A stretch of 64,000 bases of DNA. Origin: Porpolomopsis calyptriformis (taxonomy: Eukaryota > Basidiomycota > Agaricomycetes > Agaricales > Hygrophoraceae). Under the pieces are notes generated by a model that had not been told where the DNA came from, made no database searches, and saw only the letters and a program-made list of their open reading frames with translations. The stretch is from contig OX621163.1 of assembly GCA_951640195.1 (NCBI GenBank), positions 1,922,001 to 1,986,000 on the forward strand, read 5' to 3'. The position numbers and the translations under genes are program-made. Of the stretch, positions 11,470-24,942 are shown piece after piece; position 1 is the stretch's first letter; each line of letters opens with the position of its first letter.

Positions 11470-11868
11470 CAGTCTAGCCTGTTTGAGTATCAAACCACGA
11501 AAGAAGTTGCTGCTCCTTGGACTACACTGCGTTGCTGCTCCTGCGATTCAGATTGGTGATTCCCGCATACTAATCGTTTTGAAACCTCCGTCCTCTTGAG
11601 ATTCCACGGTCATTTGAGGCGCCCTGTCTGGTGCCTGTGCAGTCAATTACAATATCATACTGTCGTAATCACTATCTACCAAATTCTATACATTCGTCCA
11701 AGATTTCGACACAAAATCACCATCTTTCACTCCAATTCCCCTAATTCGATTTCACCCTTGCGGTAACCAATAAATTTACGACTGAATATCACTCTCTACC
11801 TCTCCTTTGCAATTGTTGCCCGCTTTCTCAATCACATCTCCGTCATTCTCCCTATTCTTCTCCTCTTC
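10412..11868. other. Long intergenic region between MFS and AGC kinase genes
   Basis: About 1.45 kb with only short frames, none recognisable. It contains a run of about 30 T at 11440-11469 set between GTGAGTATA and CAG, which looks like a small intron, with an ATG-initiated frame 24 nt upstream. From about 11640 on the sequence is pyrimidine-rich, as in promoters of highly expressed fungal genes. Confidence 0.4.
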
Positions 11869-14365
<2,497 letters not shown>

Positions 14366-14791
14366 CTAATTCATTCGCATACATAGATTGTTCATTTGTA
14401 TCTTACTGCATCTCTTGGAGGACACTTTTTGCTCGACCATCATCAGTCGTTCTGTTTCGAACGGCCGAGTTAACCCAGCCCACCCCCCCCGGTGAATAAA
14501 TCATGAGATTCACATCTGGCAATCGGGTATCCACGAAAGGTTGTGACTCTGTGACAGCCTCGGCGCCGTGGGATATCCTAAATAGGCAAATAATAAACTA
14601 AAATAATGAATTTTAAAATTACGTATTCGGTCTTCTCGCCTTCTCCACCGCTCATCTCCCTTTTATACTTGCACCTCCTCCGGCTTCTCTCTTCCCATCC
14701 CCCGTCCCGGCCTTCGACTTCCCCCTCCCCTCCCACCTCCTTTCCTCTTCATCCCTCCCTCCATCCACCTCCCACCGCACCGCACCGCACC
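14366..14791. promoter_or_regulatory. Intergenic region upstream of the HSF-type gene
   Basis: About 425 bp with no gene. The last 150 bp before the ATG are almost pure pyrimidine on the plus strand (C/T tracts from about 14640), a frequent core-promoter feature in basidiomycetes, followed by two CACCG/CACCATGG repeats at the start. Confidence 0.4.
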
Positions 14792-16819
14792 ATGGCAGAC
14801 ATCTACTCTTCTTCCTTCTCCTCCCGCTCTTATCATCGCCACCCAGAGCCCGTCCCCCAGCAGCAGCAGCAGCAACAGCCGTATCCCCAGCCCGCCAACC
14901 CCCCCCTCGCCTACAACCCCCAGATCGTCCCCTCACACCACTCCAGTTCGAGCAACTCCAGCTCCGACGACGTCCATGACCACACCCCAAAGTCTCCCGA
15001 CCAGCTCCAGCAGACCCAGAAAACAGAGGCAAAGCCCCAGGCCACCTTCCTCACAAAACTCTACGCGTTCGTCTCCTTCTTCCATTTCCTCTTCTCTTCT
15101 CACTTCCCCCTCTCAGTCTCCTCGAGCGTCCCGAAAACCACCACATGATTCGTTGGGACCCAGCAGGGGAACATATCATCGTCGAAAGACCGGAGCAGCT
15201 CGCCCTCCATGTCCTTCCTAGCATCTACCGACAATCGAGATTTGCGAGCTTCTCTCGGCAACTAAATGTAAAACCACCCTTCGGCTTCCCTCTCTTCCTG
15301 GTCTATTTTGACATTAACCTCGCCTTCTAGATCTACGGATTCATGCGCAAGGTCAACCTCCGTAACGTAGACCCTGCCATAGACGATCCGGATGCCAGCA
15401 CTTGGTGTGAGTCCATCGCCCCTCCCCGTCGTCAACCTCTGACCCTCTTCAATCAGCCCACCCCACCCTCAACCGCCATTCACCTCCAGAGGTTGTCGCT
15501 AATTTTAAACGACGCGTCCCTCCACGACTCCCCAAGCCCAGGAAACGAGACATTCAAGAGTCCCCGTCTATCCCCCCACCCCGTTCGGCGATCGGCATGG
15601 GCCCCGTCCCTCTCGCCGTCCCCTCCAAGGTTGGGCCCGTCGGACGTGCCCGTGGATTCTCAGCCCCTGGGTCGTTCACGCCCCTTAGCCAGGCCAGTGC
15701 AGCTGGATGGGGAACGAGTTACCCCCGTTCCGCCCTCCCCCCTCTCACCGTGCCTTCGGACCCGCCTCACCTCTCCCACTCGAGTATGTACAATCATTCG
15801 CCGCACACGCTCCACCCTATCACCCCGACCGATGACTCGCCCTCCTCGGCCGGTTTCAATTCCATGTCGTACTCTCATCCCGGCCGTGAACTCGTCGTTC
15901 CGTCCTCTCAATACTCGTATGAGCAAAACAGTTGGGCTTTTTCACCCGTTAGCAACGCCAGTACATCGAGCCATTCTGGCAGCCTTTCCTCTCTCTTGAA
16001 CCCCAGCAGCGGCGGCTATCATTCGAGACCGAGCCCAGCGATCAACACCAGTTATGGTTCCCCGTTTTCGTCGATGCCCATGCAAAGCGATCACAGCGCT
16101 TCGTCGGTCTCCCCCGATAGCCGACCTACTACCGGGTACTCGATCTCGTCTGTGTCGTCTCTGACCTATGACGAAACCAACTCGTTGCACGACTACTCGC
16201 GGCCCAACTCTAGCCACCACCGCGCACCCTCCCCATCTCGCCCACACTCGTCCAAGTCGGCATACTCATCGACAGGGTCGTTGAGCGTGCGACGGACGCG
16301 AAGACACAGTCAAGCGATGAGCCCGTACCCGACTCCGTACGATACGGGTGCTGGGGAGCAACAGCGGCCGTCGACGTCTCCGCAACCGAACGAAGACCAC
16401 CAGCACGGTGGAATTCCGCGGGTGAGGAGCATGATACAGCTTCCATCCGTCGATCCGTACAATTTCAATCCCCAGGCGGACTTTGCGTACTCGGCTGTGC
16501 CGGGGAACGCCGGGTCGATGGATGGGATGGACGGCGGCGGAGGGTGGAATCAAAATAGGTCAATGCGGCCATCGACATCGTCTTCAATGTCTGGAGCATC
16601 CCACACGTCGTCCTCGCAAGCGAATACCCCGCCTGTACCCGACAGCTACACGAATGGCGATACGGATATCACCCGATGTGAGTGCACGCACATGATATAT
16701 AGACAGACACATGTTTTTTACATTTCATTCTAGTCTCACCCGACTTTGGGTTCGTGCCGATGACCGAACACTTGCCCGTGCAATATACAAAGGCTACGGG
16801 GGACATGTCTGCTTGCTGA
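14792..16819 (+). CDS. HSF-type transcription factor
   Basis: Heat-shock-factor-type DNA-binding protein. Start ATG 14792 (MADIYSSSFS) is in a CACCATGG context. A run of seven glutamines precedes the domain, which is spread over four exons: TFLTKLYALLERPENHHMI, IRWDPAGEHIIV, LPSIYRQSRFASFSRQLN, IYGFMRKVNL, WSHPTLNRHSPPEVVANFKR. This is a complete winged helix, with the recognition helix in FASFSRQLNIYGF. The C-terminal 380 residues are Ser/Pro/Tyr-rich and disordered, and a last exon adds SPDFGFVPMTEHLPVQYTK. No HR-A/B coiled coil is evident, so it is closer to Mga1/Sfl1-like or Skn7-domain factors than to the trimeric heat shock factor Hsf1. Same strand as the AGC kinase gene upstream. Confidence 0.85.
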
Positions 16820-17144
16820 TATATTTTCTTTTTTTTGGATGGACGTATTTGGTGGAAGGATACCCGCCCACCTGTTTCTTTTTGTTGCTGTTGACCACCA
16901 CTGCTTTCGATGCTCTCTTGGAATCTTGGAAAACGACTGTGACCGGTTAAAATCCTTTTCTTTTTTTTTTCTTTTTTTTTTTTCCAATTGTAAAAGTACA
17001 CTCGGATTTAGATGATACATGTGACATCATGTCACACGTTGTTACCCACCGATCAGCGATAGAAAAATCGAACGAGTTTCTGATCGGAGATGGTCGCGTG
17101 GGTTACCGATAACACCTTATTTGGAATATTATTTATTATTTATT
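16820..17144. other. Convergent 3' intergenic region
   Basis: About 325 bp between two stops on opposite strands. It holds T-rich runs (16971-16983) and an AT-rich patch at about 17120-17150, but no coding frame; probably the two 3' ends. Confidence 0.4.
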
Positions 17145-18594
17145 TTAACGTCCATTTCGTGTCGGTGCCAACGGTCGGCTCAGAAACGGTAATTCAGCCA
17201 TAGACCGGCCATTCCGCCCGTCCTCTCTTTCCAATTCGTGGCTTTCCACCGACAGGAACCCGACAATTTCCTCTCCCTCTCCTTCCACCTCTCTCTCATC
17301 CCCCAGTTCCTCGTCTACCGCTCGGCGGGCGACGATCGCGAGGTAGATGAAGATCCCGATGCAGAGCCCGATCCCGACCGCGGTCCACACCCGGGAAGCC
17401 GATAGCGCACTACCACCACCACCGGTCGGGTGGGCTGGGATCGGTCCGTTGGCGACGTGGTAGTCCTTGAAGGAGTGGATGGAGGCGCCGAGGCTGGTGT
17501 GTATGATCACCTTGAACAGGGAGAGCGCGGTGCAGACGGTGTACGTCCTGAACGTGAGCGTCGGTGCGGCTGCGAGCAGACAGTTCATGACGTTGTACGG
17601 GTACGGCGCGAGGCGGATGAGGAAGAGAAGCCGGGGTCGGCGCTCGATCGCGGTGACGACGCGCTTGATGGCGTGCGCGGAGGAGAGCCAGCGGGAGATC
17701 GCGTCGCGGAGCAGGGCGCGGGAGATGAGAAAGACGACGAGCCCGCCCGAGAGCGCGGCGAGATAAGAAAGGATGGCGCCGGTCCAGGGGCCGAAAGTGT
17801 AGCCGGATAATGTGATGAGGGTCGAATACAGTGGAATGGGAGCTGTTGGGGGGGGTGATGATGTCAGGCTAAATGATGAATATCACAGAAACATGACACT
17901 GACGGATCGTGGTGAGAAAGATGAGAGAGAAAAGAACGGCGAGACCAAAACTTTCGTCTCTACGCAACCAATGGGACAATTTATCTAGAGCTATAGAGTT
18001 GTGAACATCATGAACCGAGACCGAGCGGAAACGAAACTGACCATCAAAAACCTCTTTTCTCCAAAACGCGATGGCGAGAAGGAACGCGATGGTGGTCATA
18101 GCATATAGGATGATGGGCGTCCAGGGTCGCAGCAGGTTAGCTAACCTGATCGCACGCGGGTAAGGGTAGTAGGGCGTCGGTTGCGAGCGAAACTGGCAAG
18201 GGATCGCGAGCGGTGTTGGTTGCCGGAGAAACAACGGGGAAGGATGGCCGGCGGGGGTGTGTGAACAGTGAGGGCGCGCTGTCCGGTGAAGGAAGGGAGA
18301 GGATGTCGTCGTCGTCGTCGTCGGTGTCGTCGTTGACGGTTTAGCACCCGAACCGGGTCGGGCGCCAGCGGAAGTAATCGGCGGTGCTCGTTGGGAAAGG
18401 TCAGAGAGCGGGGTTTGGTCGACGAGTTTCTCGTTCAGGTCTTGTTGGGAGGGATTTGGAAAGTGGAGATAGCGAAACGGGGACTGGGACGGCCGATGAG
18501 TGGTAGAGGGTGAGGTTGAGATTGGACGGGCTGGAGAAGAAGAGGTTAATAGGTTGAGAGAGGGCGGACGACGATGGGCATTGATGACAGCCAT
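17145..18594 (-). CDS. TVP38: TVP38/TMEM64-family (SNARE-associated Golgi, VTT domain) membrane protein
   Basis: Polytopic Golgi-type membrane protein of the VTT/DedA superfamily. Start ATG 18594 (MAVINAHRRP). After about 150 disordered residues with a threonine run, the membrane part follows: LRPWTPIILYAMTTIAFLLA, then after an intron LDKLSHWLRR, and after a second intron the VTT core: PLYSTLITLSGYTFG, YLAALSGGLVVFLISRALLR, RRPRLLFLIRLAPYPYNVMN, LLAAAP. The G-x-x-F-G and R-x-x-P-x-P-x-N motifs are the re-entrant loops of the family. A last helix (WTAVGIGLCIGIFIYLA) and an acidic tail end the protein. VTT proteins act in membrane trafficking or lipid scrambling; the exact role is not readable. 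Confidence 0.87.
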
Positions 18595-18651
18595 TTGAAG
18601 AAAAGCGAATGATAGTGGAGAGAAAGACGAAGAAAATGAAGGAAAAAGAGG

Positions 18652-18696
18652 AGGAGAAGGGAGGAGGAGGAGGAGGAGGAGGAGGAGAAGAGAGTC
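18652..18696. repeat. Purine-rich GGA/GAG microsatellite
   Basis: An imperfect run of GAG/GGA triplets in the 5' region between the TVP38 and the 83-residue-protein genes. It would be a polyleucine-like stretch if translated on the minus strand, but it lies outside the chosen coding frames. Confidence 0.7.
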
Positions 18697-18741
18697 GACT
18701 TGAATCAGATTTTTCACACGTTTCTGAGCACAGCCAATGAC

Positions 18742-19045
18742 ATGTCCAGACGATACACTCATACCAGATGGTACCGCGAAATGGTACCTGCGATGGTACC
18801 TATCGCGCTCTTAGGATCAGTCGTCTATCTCGTACGCAACTTGGCCTTTTCTCTTCGAATTTCGAGTTCTGATTGGTGCTCAGGGCCTCCAGCTCGCTCG
18901 CTCACACTTTGCTCACGAAAAGTATCTCGACGAGGCAAACGCACGAGTCGGTCAGTTGGAAGCAGAGATCGACGCAATTCGGGCACAGAGACCGCGCGAC
19001 GAGCGAGGACCGCAGAACACACGTTGGTCGCTCTGGCCAAGATGA
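18742..19045 (+). CDS. Small membrane protein with coiled-coil tail, 83 residues, unknown function
   Basis: Two exons, 18742-18831 and 18884-19045, joined by a 52-nt intron (GTACGC...CTCAG). The product starts MSRRYTHTRWYREM, has one hydrophobic helix (VPAMVPIALLGSVVYLGLQL) and then a charged, probably helical tail with heptad-like spacing (HEKYLDEANARVGQLEAEID), ending RWSLWPR. The tidy splice, codon phase and plausible topology support a real gene. The aromatic/basic N-terminus plus single helix suggests a mitochondrial or ER membrane subunit; I do not recognise the family. Its start is 147 bp from that of TVP38 on the other strand. Confidence 0.65.
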
Positions 19046-19112
19046 CCCATTCGCACGTTGTACATAAAATAGTGTAGATACTAACCAGAAATGAGAGAAA
19101 TCTAGGGTAAAT

Positions 19113-20491
19113 CAACAAACAACTGTCTTTCCGAGCATCGTTTTGTGGCGCTCGTACAGTTTCGCAGAGCTGTCAGTTGGTCAGTCAATGGCTGGCAGCA
19201 CGAATGATCCGTCTTACCTCAGGATAGCAGCCGCAAGACCAGCAGTCGCTTGCACAGGTCCCTTTGCACGCTTCATCTTGAACACATCGTACGCTGCCTT
19301 CATCAACTTTCGGGACCGAACAACAACAAAAGACCGAACGCACAAACAAAAATCAAGTCCATCACCAACTTCACCCTCGACATCTGCAACCAGTAATCTT
19401 GTCGCTGAAGTCTCGCCACCTCCTTTTCGTCAATCTTGGATATCTGAGGTGTCGACTTGGCGGTAGCGCCCGTCATGGATTCCGCGTACATCCGCGATTC
19501 CACTTTTTCTTGCTCAGAAAGAAAACGCGGAAGGTGATCAAAAACCTACCTTCGCGTTGCAAATTCCCGATCATCTGCCGCTCCACCCCATTCTCTACGA
19601 GCCCGATCAACGTTGAAAACAGCCAACACCAATCCGAGAACCGCCCCGCCCGCTCCCCCAGGCGCTTCCCGAGCAGACCCATCCGCGAAAACGTGGCAAT
19701 GTCGTCCGAGACCGCGTTCACCAGCTCGAGCAACACAGGTGGCGGTGCGTACAGAACGGTGTGCAAGAACGGCCGCACGGTCTTTTTGGAAGCTTCGGTG
19801 GAATGTTCGGAGGAATATGGGACTGATTGTTGTGCCATGATGGTCGTCAGTGGCGATAGCCAGTTGAACAGGAGGAGTAGTTTCCTATCCATGTGCCATC
19901 AGCGATAGTGAGTCGAGAGGCGAAATGAACCACCTTGCAAAAGAGAACCCGGATGCGGTCGACTCTAGGCGTTTTATTAGATCAATATCCCATCGTTGGC
20001 GGGGTATAAGCCGCCGCAAAAGTCTAACGGCGGTAATCGAAGAATGACAGACCAAGAAGACGCGGATCGAGTACTGCATCAGTTTCTTCCAACCCAAGCT
20101 TAAATGGGGTAAAAAACAAAAAAAAAAAATTTAGACTCACAAACGCCTTGTCTCTTCCGTCGCTCGTGAGGAAAATCTCCCTCCAGACAGCCTCTTTCCT
20201 GATTTTAGTTTCTGTCTCCTTCACCGTGCCCTTCTCGTCCTCGTCCTCGTCATCCAGCTCGTCCCCCACGACCAACACTTGCTCGTTCGGCTCTTGCTTA
20301 TCCTCAAACACGGCCGAGCTGTACAGATGGGAGTTGGAAGAAATAATCGACGTCCGGGGAGTGCGTGGCGGGTGAGATGAAAGAGGGTTCATCTGAAACG
20401 AAGAACTGGTATCAAATGGGGGTGGGTAATACTGGGAATCCCCGGCGTGAGAAGAGGAATGATCAGAGTGGGGGAACGGCACAGAGGACAT
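19113..20491 (-). CDS. PEX11: PEX11-family peroxisome proliferation protein
   Basis: Peroxisomal membrane protein that remodels membranes for peroxisome division. Five or six exons. The first (start 20491) is an acidic Ser/Pro-rich leader; the rest is the Pex11 domain: KLMQYSIRVFL, DIDLIKRLESTASGFSFARK, LLLLFNWLSPL, ELVNAVSDDIATFSRMGLLG, RFSDWCWLFSTLIGLVENG, RQDYWLQMSRVKLVMDLIF, AAYDVFKMKRAKGPVQA, AAILSSAKLY. The RLESTASG-x-S-x-AR and VKLVMDLIF-x2-YDVF motifs are typical of Pex11. The extended acidic N-terminus is atypical for Pex11 and could be a fungal extra. Introns were placed by frame; the last acceptor is CTGACAG at about 19143. Confidence 0.82.
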
Positions 20492-20573
20492 GGTGGGCGG
20501 TGGTGGTGGTGAGAGAGAGAGGGAATGGTATTGACTCGGAGATGGAAGTTAATCACGTGATTTAACTGCGAGT

Positions 20574-21137
20574 ATGACCACAACAACAGCCCCCGTCTTC
20601 TCGCTACGTTCCCCTCCTCGCTCTGAGGTGGCCTCGCCTCGACCCGCGTTTGACGCCGATCTACTCAAGGCTTACATCAAGAAACTGTTGTCGTCCACTC
20701 TCCATGCTGCCTCTTGGCCGGAACCTAAGGATCGGGATCGCGTCAAGGCTTGGATCAAGGAGATCGGTGAGCGAGTGAAGGAAAGGATGGTCGAGATCCA
20801 GCCTCGAGGATTGTGAGTCGGTCACCCATCGACTTTCGCCACGACACGAGCTATCTGACCGCCCCTCACCGGACAAGTAAATACATCGTTCTCACTCAAA
20901 TAAACGAGAATCTCGGACAAGGCGGTCGGTAAGCGGAATTCACTTCAACTCGCTCTCAAACACACATCCCTTCGCTCTAGCGCGGATATGGTATGCCACT
21001 GGGAAGACACTGATGTTGTAGCACAAGAAATGTTTTCAAATGTACGATTTCCTCTACCCATCGCCTCCCCTTGACTAACCTATGCTTAGGATTCGTTGAT
21101 TTGTATCTGCATCACATTCGCTGTTCGGACAGTTTGA
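20574..21137 (+). CDS. Tctex-1 type dynein light chain
   Basis: Accessory light chain of the dynein motor (DYNLT/Tctex-1 family). Four exons give about 135 residues, the usual size. The N-terminus is Ser/Pro-rich; FDADLLKAYIKKLLSSTLHA is the first helix, and the later exons supply the strands: GFKYIVLTQINENLGQGGR, ADMVCHWEDTDVVAQEMFSN and DSLICICITFAVRTV. K-x-I-V...N, the W-D/E pair and the hydrophobic last strand match the family. The start lies 82 bp from that of PEX11 on the other strand. Confidence 0.85.
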
Positions 21138-21197
21138 ATAGATAATAATGTTTACCGAATGCAACATTTAATGACAAAGGCATTATCAACCTAACCC

Positions 21198-23410
21198 TCA
21201 TCCATCATTAATCCTCATTCCACCCGTAGCCACTACCAACGGTGCCTCGGCCCTGAGAGAACTCTGCGCAGCATGTTTATGCCTCCTTCCAAGCAATGTT
21301 GCTCCATGAAGGTCCAGTTCGAATGTACCATGTTGACCATGGCCGGCCATGGCCGTCCCACCCAACTTTCTCTCTCTATTCCCTCCACCACGATCCCTTT
21401 GTCCAGCTCGGCCCCCTTCACCGTCCCAATTAACGACGGGTGATCTCTCGCGCGCTTCGGAAAACTTCACAGTTCCTGCCCGAGGCAATTCATCCTCTGC
21501 CTCGCCCTCATCACCCTCGTCGTCCTCGTTCAGCTCACTCAGGAATCGTTGCGCCCCGTTATACTTCCGCCGTCGTGCACCCTCCTCCTCCATACGATGT
21601 ACAGCATACGTTATGTCAAACGCTTCTTTCAACGTTGCGATCCCGGGACTTCGACCTTCTGCACGTCCACCTCGGGCAGCCATAAGCAACGGGGAGTCAA
21701 GGGGATAAATCGGTCCTGCGTTGTTGTACGCGTGGGGCGTCGGCAGCGGCGGAGGTGCCGGGGCCGCGTTGCACCACGGATGAGCCAGGAAACCATCAAT
21801 AGACAAGCGTCGCGCAGGGTCGATGCATAATAGCTGTTGAATCAGATCCTTTGCTACAAAAAATATTTAGACTCTGTTCAAGAGGATATTTTTTCATACG
21901 CACATAAGAGGCTGATTTCATCCCACCATGGACTCAGAAAGGTATAATGTCCTTTCGCAACCTTCTCCGTCAGCACGTTGATGCTCTCGTCGTAAAATGG
22001 TGGAAATCCGCAAAGCAGGGTATACAACACACAGCCCAGTGCCCACATGTCAACACTTTTACTGTATCGCTCGTCCTTGACGATTTCGGGCGCGGTATAT
22101 CCCACAGTTCCGCACGGAGTCATCGTCTCCTCATTCCACACTACCTTGCTAAGGCCGAAATCTGCGATCTTAATCCGTCCTATGCCGCCACCGCCAACTC
22201 CAGGGATAAATTCACCCTCATCTTCCTTGTCCTCATCGTACTGCCGGCGGACCAGAAATTTGGAGGGGGTTATGGGGATGCGCTGAAAGAGAAGGTTCTC
22301 GGGCTTGATGTCACGATGGACAACACCGCGTTCCTCGTGCAGGTACCGAATTCCATTCGCGACTTGTAGAATGACGTGACGTGCGAGATTTTCGCTAAAG
22401 TATGTCAATTTGACGATTTGGTGGAAGAGCTCGCCGCCATCCATTACTGACGAGGTTTAGGTCAACGAACATCAACCTCGCAGAGAGACCTACATTCGAG
22501 GACGAGGAAGTATTGTTCAGGTGATTCTGAAAACGAGAGAAGCTTGACGATGGAAGGGTGATTTATACCCTGCATGATTTGGACCTCTGTGAACGCGAGA
22601 GGATTAAGAGAGAACGAGGAGGAGGTAATACACTGACCTTTAAGGATATTGGCACGCTGAGGGAAGGATGGCGGTAATCAGGACATTGTACGGGTGACTA
22701 TAGTAAAGAAGAGGGTAGAGACGTCACCTCAGTGACGCGCGACTTTTTTTTGAATTTGGGATTGAGGTGTTTGTCGTGAGCCTGAGTTGAGAAAGCCGCG
22801 CGTAACGGGTGATGATTTAGACAGGTCAGTGTTGAAGAAGGCCAAGAGAAAGAATGTAAAGTACAAAATAAAATAAAACAGACTTACTTGAGAAGAGTTC
22901 AGCTCGAATTTGCGAACGACTTTGACTGTGGAGAGAGTGAGCAAACAAACGAGAGCAAGCAAGCATCGAGAGGTAAACATACCGGCAACCTTCTTATTCG
23001 TCTTTGTATCGAGAGCATTGTAAACATTTGAGAAGGCGCCCCTGGGTAGGGTGAGATAGGTTACTGAAAGGATGAGAACGGACGGACTCTCCCATTTTTT
23101 CGATGATGTCAAAATTCTCAAGGCCGGGGTAAATAGGCAGCTTCGTCTTTTCCTCTCGCTCTTGGTTCACGATGATCTCTGCTACTTCGCGGGAGACTAT
23201 GGGCTGGTGTTTTCGTGCTTGCTGTTGCTGAAGATGAAAGCCGACAGGCGAACTGGGAGAGATCTGGTCCTCGTCGGGGTCGGGACGTGATTGACGGTGA
23301 TGTTTGCCATGTCGGATGAGGTCTATGTCAGGTAATGAGAGAGATTAGGGCTGAATAGGTGGATACATACTCTTGAAAGCATCAACGACGCCCCCTACGG
23401 TTGGAGGCAT
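21198..23410 (-). CDS. CaMK-family kinase of the Rck2/Srk1 type
   Basis: Stress-signalling kinase; yeast Rck2 and fission yeast Srk1 are targets of the Hog1/Sty1 MAP kinase. A 40-nt first exon (23410-23371, MPPTVGGVVDAFK) and an exon with NLIRHGKHH, EVAEIIVNQEREE and LENFDIIEKMGE lead to GAFSNVYNALDTKTNKKVA, VKVVRKFELN, VQIMQGINHPSIVKLLSFSE, then MDGGELFHQIV, VVHRDIKPENLLF, GEFIPGVGGGGIGRIKIADFG, TPCGTVGYTAPEIV, SVDMWALGCVLYTLLCGFPP. The insert between PENLLF and DFG with F-x-PG-x-GGGGIG is diagnostic of Rck2/Srk1. After the kinase domain comes an acidic Arg-rich tail that may hold a MAPK docking site. Divergent to the SDR gene, 120 bp between starts. Confidence 0.88.
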
Positions 23411-23530
23411 CTCTGCGGTGTTGGTGGGATGGAGTAAAGGTGGTGTGGGACACTTGTCCGAGGAGTTCGATGATGTCGTGTGTGACATTATGTGTATTAG
23501 TCATCTGTCACGAATTTATCGAGTGACGTC

Positions 23531-24885
23531 ATGTCTCGTTTACAGAACAAAGTTGAGCGTTTAAATTTTTTTATTTCATTTTAATCTTACAACAAACGTT
23601 CAGGTTGCTCTTGTCACCGGTGCCGCATCGTAAGAGTTGCAGTTGACCGTTGTGAAATAAATTTTTGAGCCGCCGTCGTTAGCGGTATTGGACTCGAAGC
23701 GTCCTTGTTGTTTGCTCAGGAGGGCGCCCACGTCCTCCTCGTAGACATCAATCTAGAGGGGGCCCAGAATGCAGCCGCGCTCGTTGCCAAACGATCCCCA
23801 AACGTAAGGGCTCTCGCAACCAGAGCCGATGTCGGAAAGGAAGCAGACGTGAAATCCGCCGTCGACAAAGCTGTCGCAGAATTTGGCCGTTTAGACGTGA
23901 TGGTATGTCGCCCGACTCTTTCCCGTCCTTCGTTGACATTCTACCTCGGGCAAGTTCAATAATGCAGGCGCGTGCGTTTTCCTCACTTTCCTCCACATAC
24001 TCACACTCATCTAGGAATCATGCATCCCGAGGACGACAACGCGTTGAACACAGAAGAACGAGTGTGGGATCTGACCATGCAGATCAACCTCAAAGGCGTA
24101 TGGTGGGGATGCAAGCACGCCATACTAGCCATGCGCAAGAATCCCACGGACCACTCCAAGGGTCTTCACACTGGCGGAAGTATCATCAACACCGCGAGCT
24201 TTGTAGCGTTGATGGGCGCGGCAACACCCCAATTGGCCTGTACGTCTTGATCCATCCCCACTTGTCATTCTCTCACTTCTTTGGCAGACACGGCTTCAAA
24301 GGTGAGAACACATCTTCTTGAAAACGCCCCATCATTCTCATCTACCAGGGTGCCGTCCTCGCAATGACCCGAGAACTCGCGATAGTCCATGCCAGAGAAG
24401 GCATCCGTATCAATTCTTTATGCCCGTGAGCATCTCTCGCGTTATCGATAGAATCACCTATAACCACACTTTCCCAAGTGGCCCATTGAAAACTCGTACG
24501 TCCTTTCGCACCCCTTATCTCTTCAACTCTCACCTTGAAAATCGCCAGCTCTCCTCATGGATTTCCTGGACACCGCCGAGAAGCGAGACCGACGAATCGT
24601 CCATCTTCCCATGGGTCGATTCGGAGAAGCCATCGAAGTAGCGAGGGCAGCTTTGTTCCGTGAGTATCCGAGCCTTTTTGCCACCATCATTAACGACGAA
24701 CGCTTCGGATTAGTGGCCAGTGACGACAGTAGCTACATGACGGTATGGATGTCCTCACCAACTGACTTTGATCCTCATCGTGTTTGTTTCAGGGCACTGA
24801 TTTCAAAGTCGATGGAGGTTTGACGTCTGCATATGTGACACCCGTCGGGGAGCCTGTTCTACCATCCCCTCGCAGCCTGGTTTGA
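23531..24885 (+). CDS. Short-chain dehydrogenase/reductase (SDR), many tiny exons
   Basis: NAD(P)-dependent oxidoreductase of the classical SDR family. The Rossmann motif TGAASGIGLEAS is split between exon 2 (26 nt) and exon 3; VDINL follows. FNNAG is coded by a 13-nt microexon (23955-23967) that needs a GC-AG intron afterwards. INLKGVWWG, SIINTASFVA and the catalytic YTASK follow. YTASK lies mostly on a 14-nt microexon (24288-24301). GPLKT is on a 17-nt exon (24479-24495). The C-terminus reads MGRFGEAIEVARAALFLASD, SYMTGTDFKVDGGLTSAY. Thus the catalytic Ser-Tyr-Lys set and the cofactor motif are intact. Substrate unknown. At least nine exons; all joins keep frame. Confidence 0.85.
23955..23967 (+). 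other. 13-nt microexon followed by a GC-AG intron in the SDR gene
   Basis: TTCAATAATGCAG codes F-N-N-A and the first base of Gly. The next exon only stays in frame (G-I-M-H-P) if the intron starts at GCGCGT, a GC donor; the nearby GTGCGT would shift the frame. Confidence 0.65.
24288..24301 (+). other. 14-nt microexon coding the SDR catalytic YxxxK
   Basis: ACACGGCTTCAAAG between acceptor TTGGCAG and donor GTGAGA. With the T from the previous exon it codes Y-T-A-S-K, the catalytic tyrosine and lysine. Skipping it would destroy the enzyme and shift the frame. Confidence 0.8.
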
Positions 24886-24942
24886 TGTTTTACTTTCGAT
24901 ACGTTGAAGAATATATCTTGTGAAATACAACAATAAAGACAT

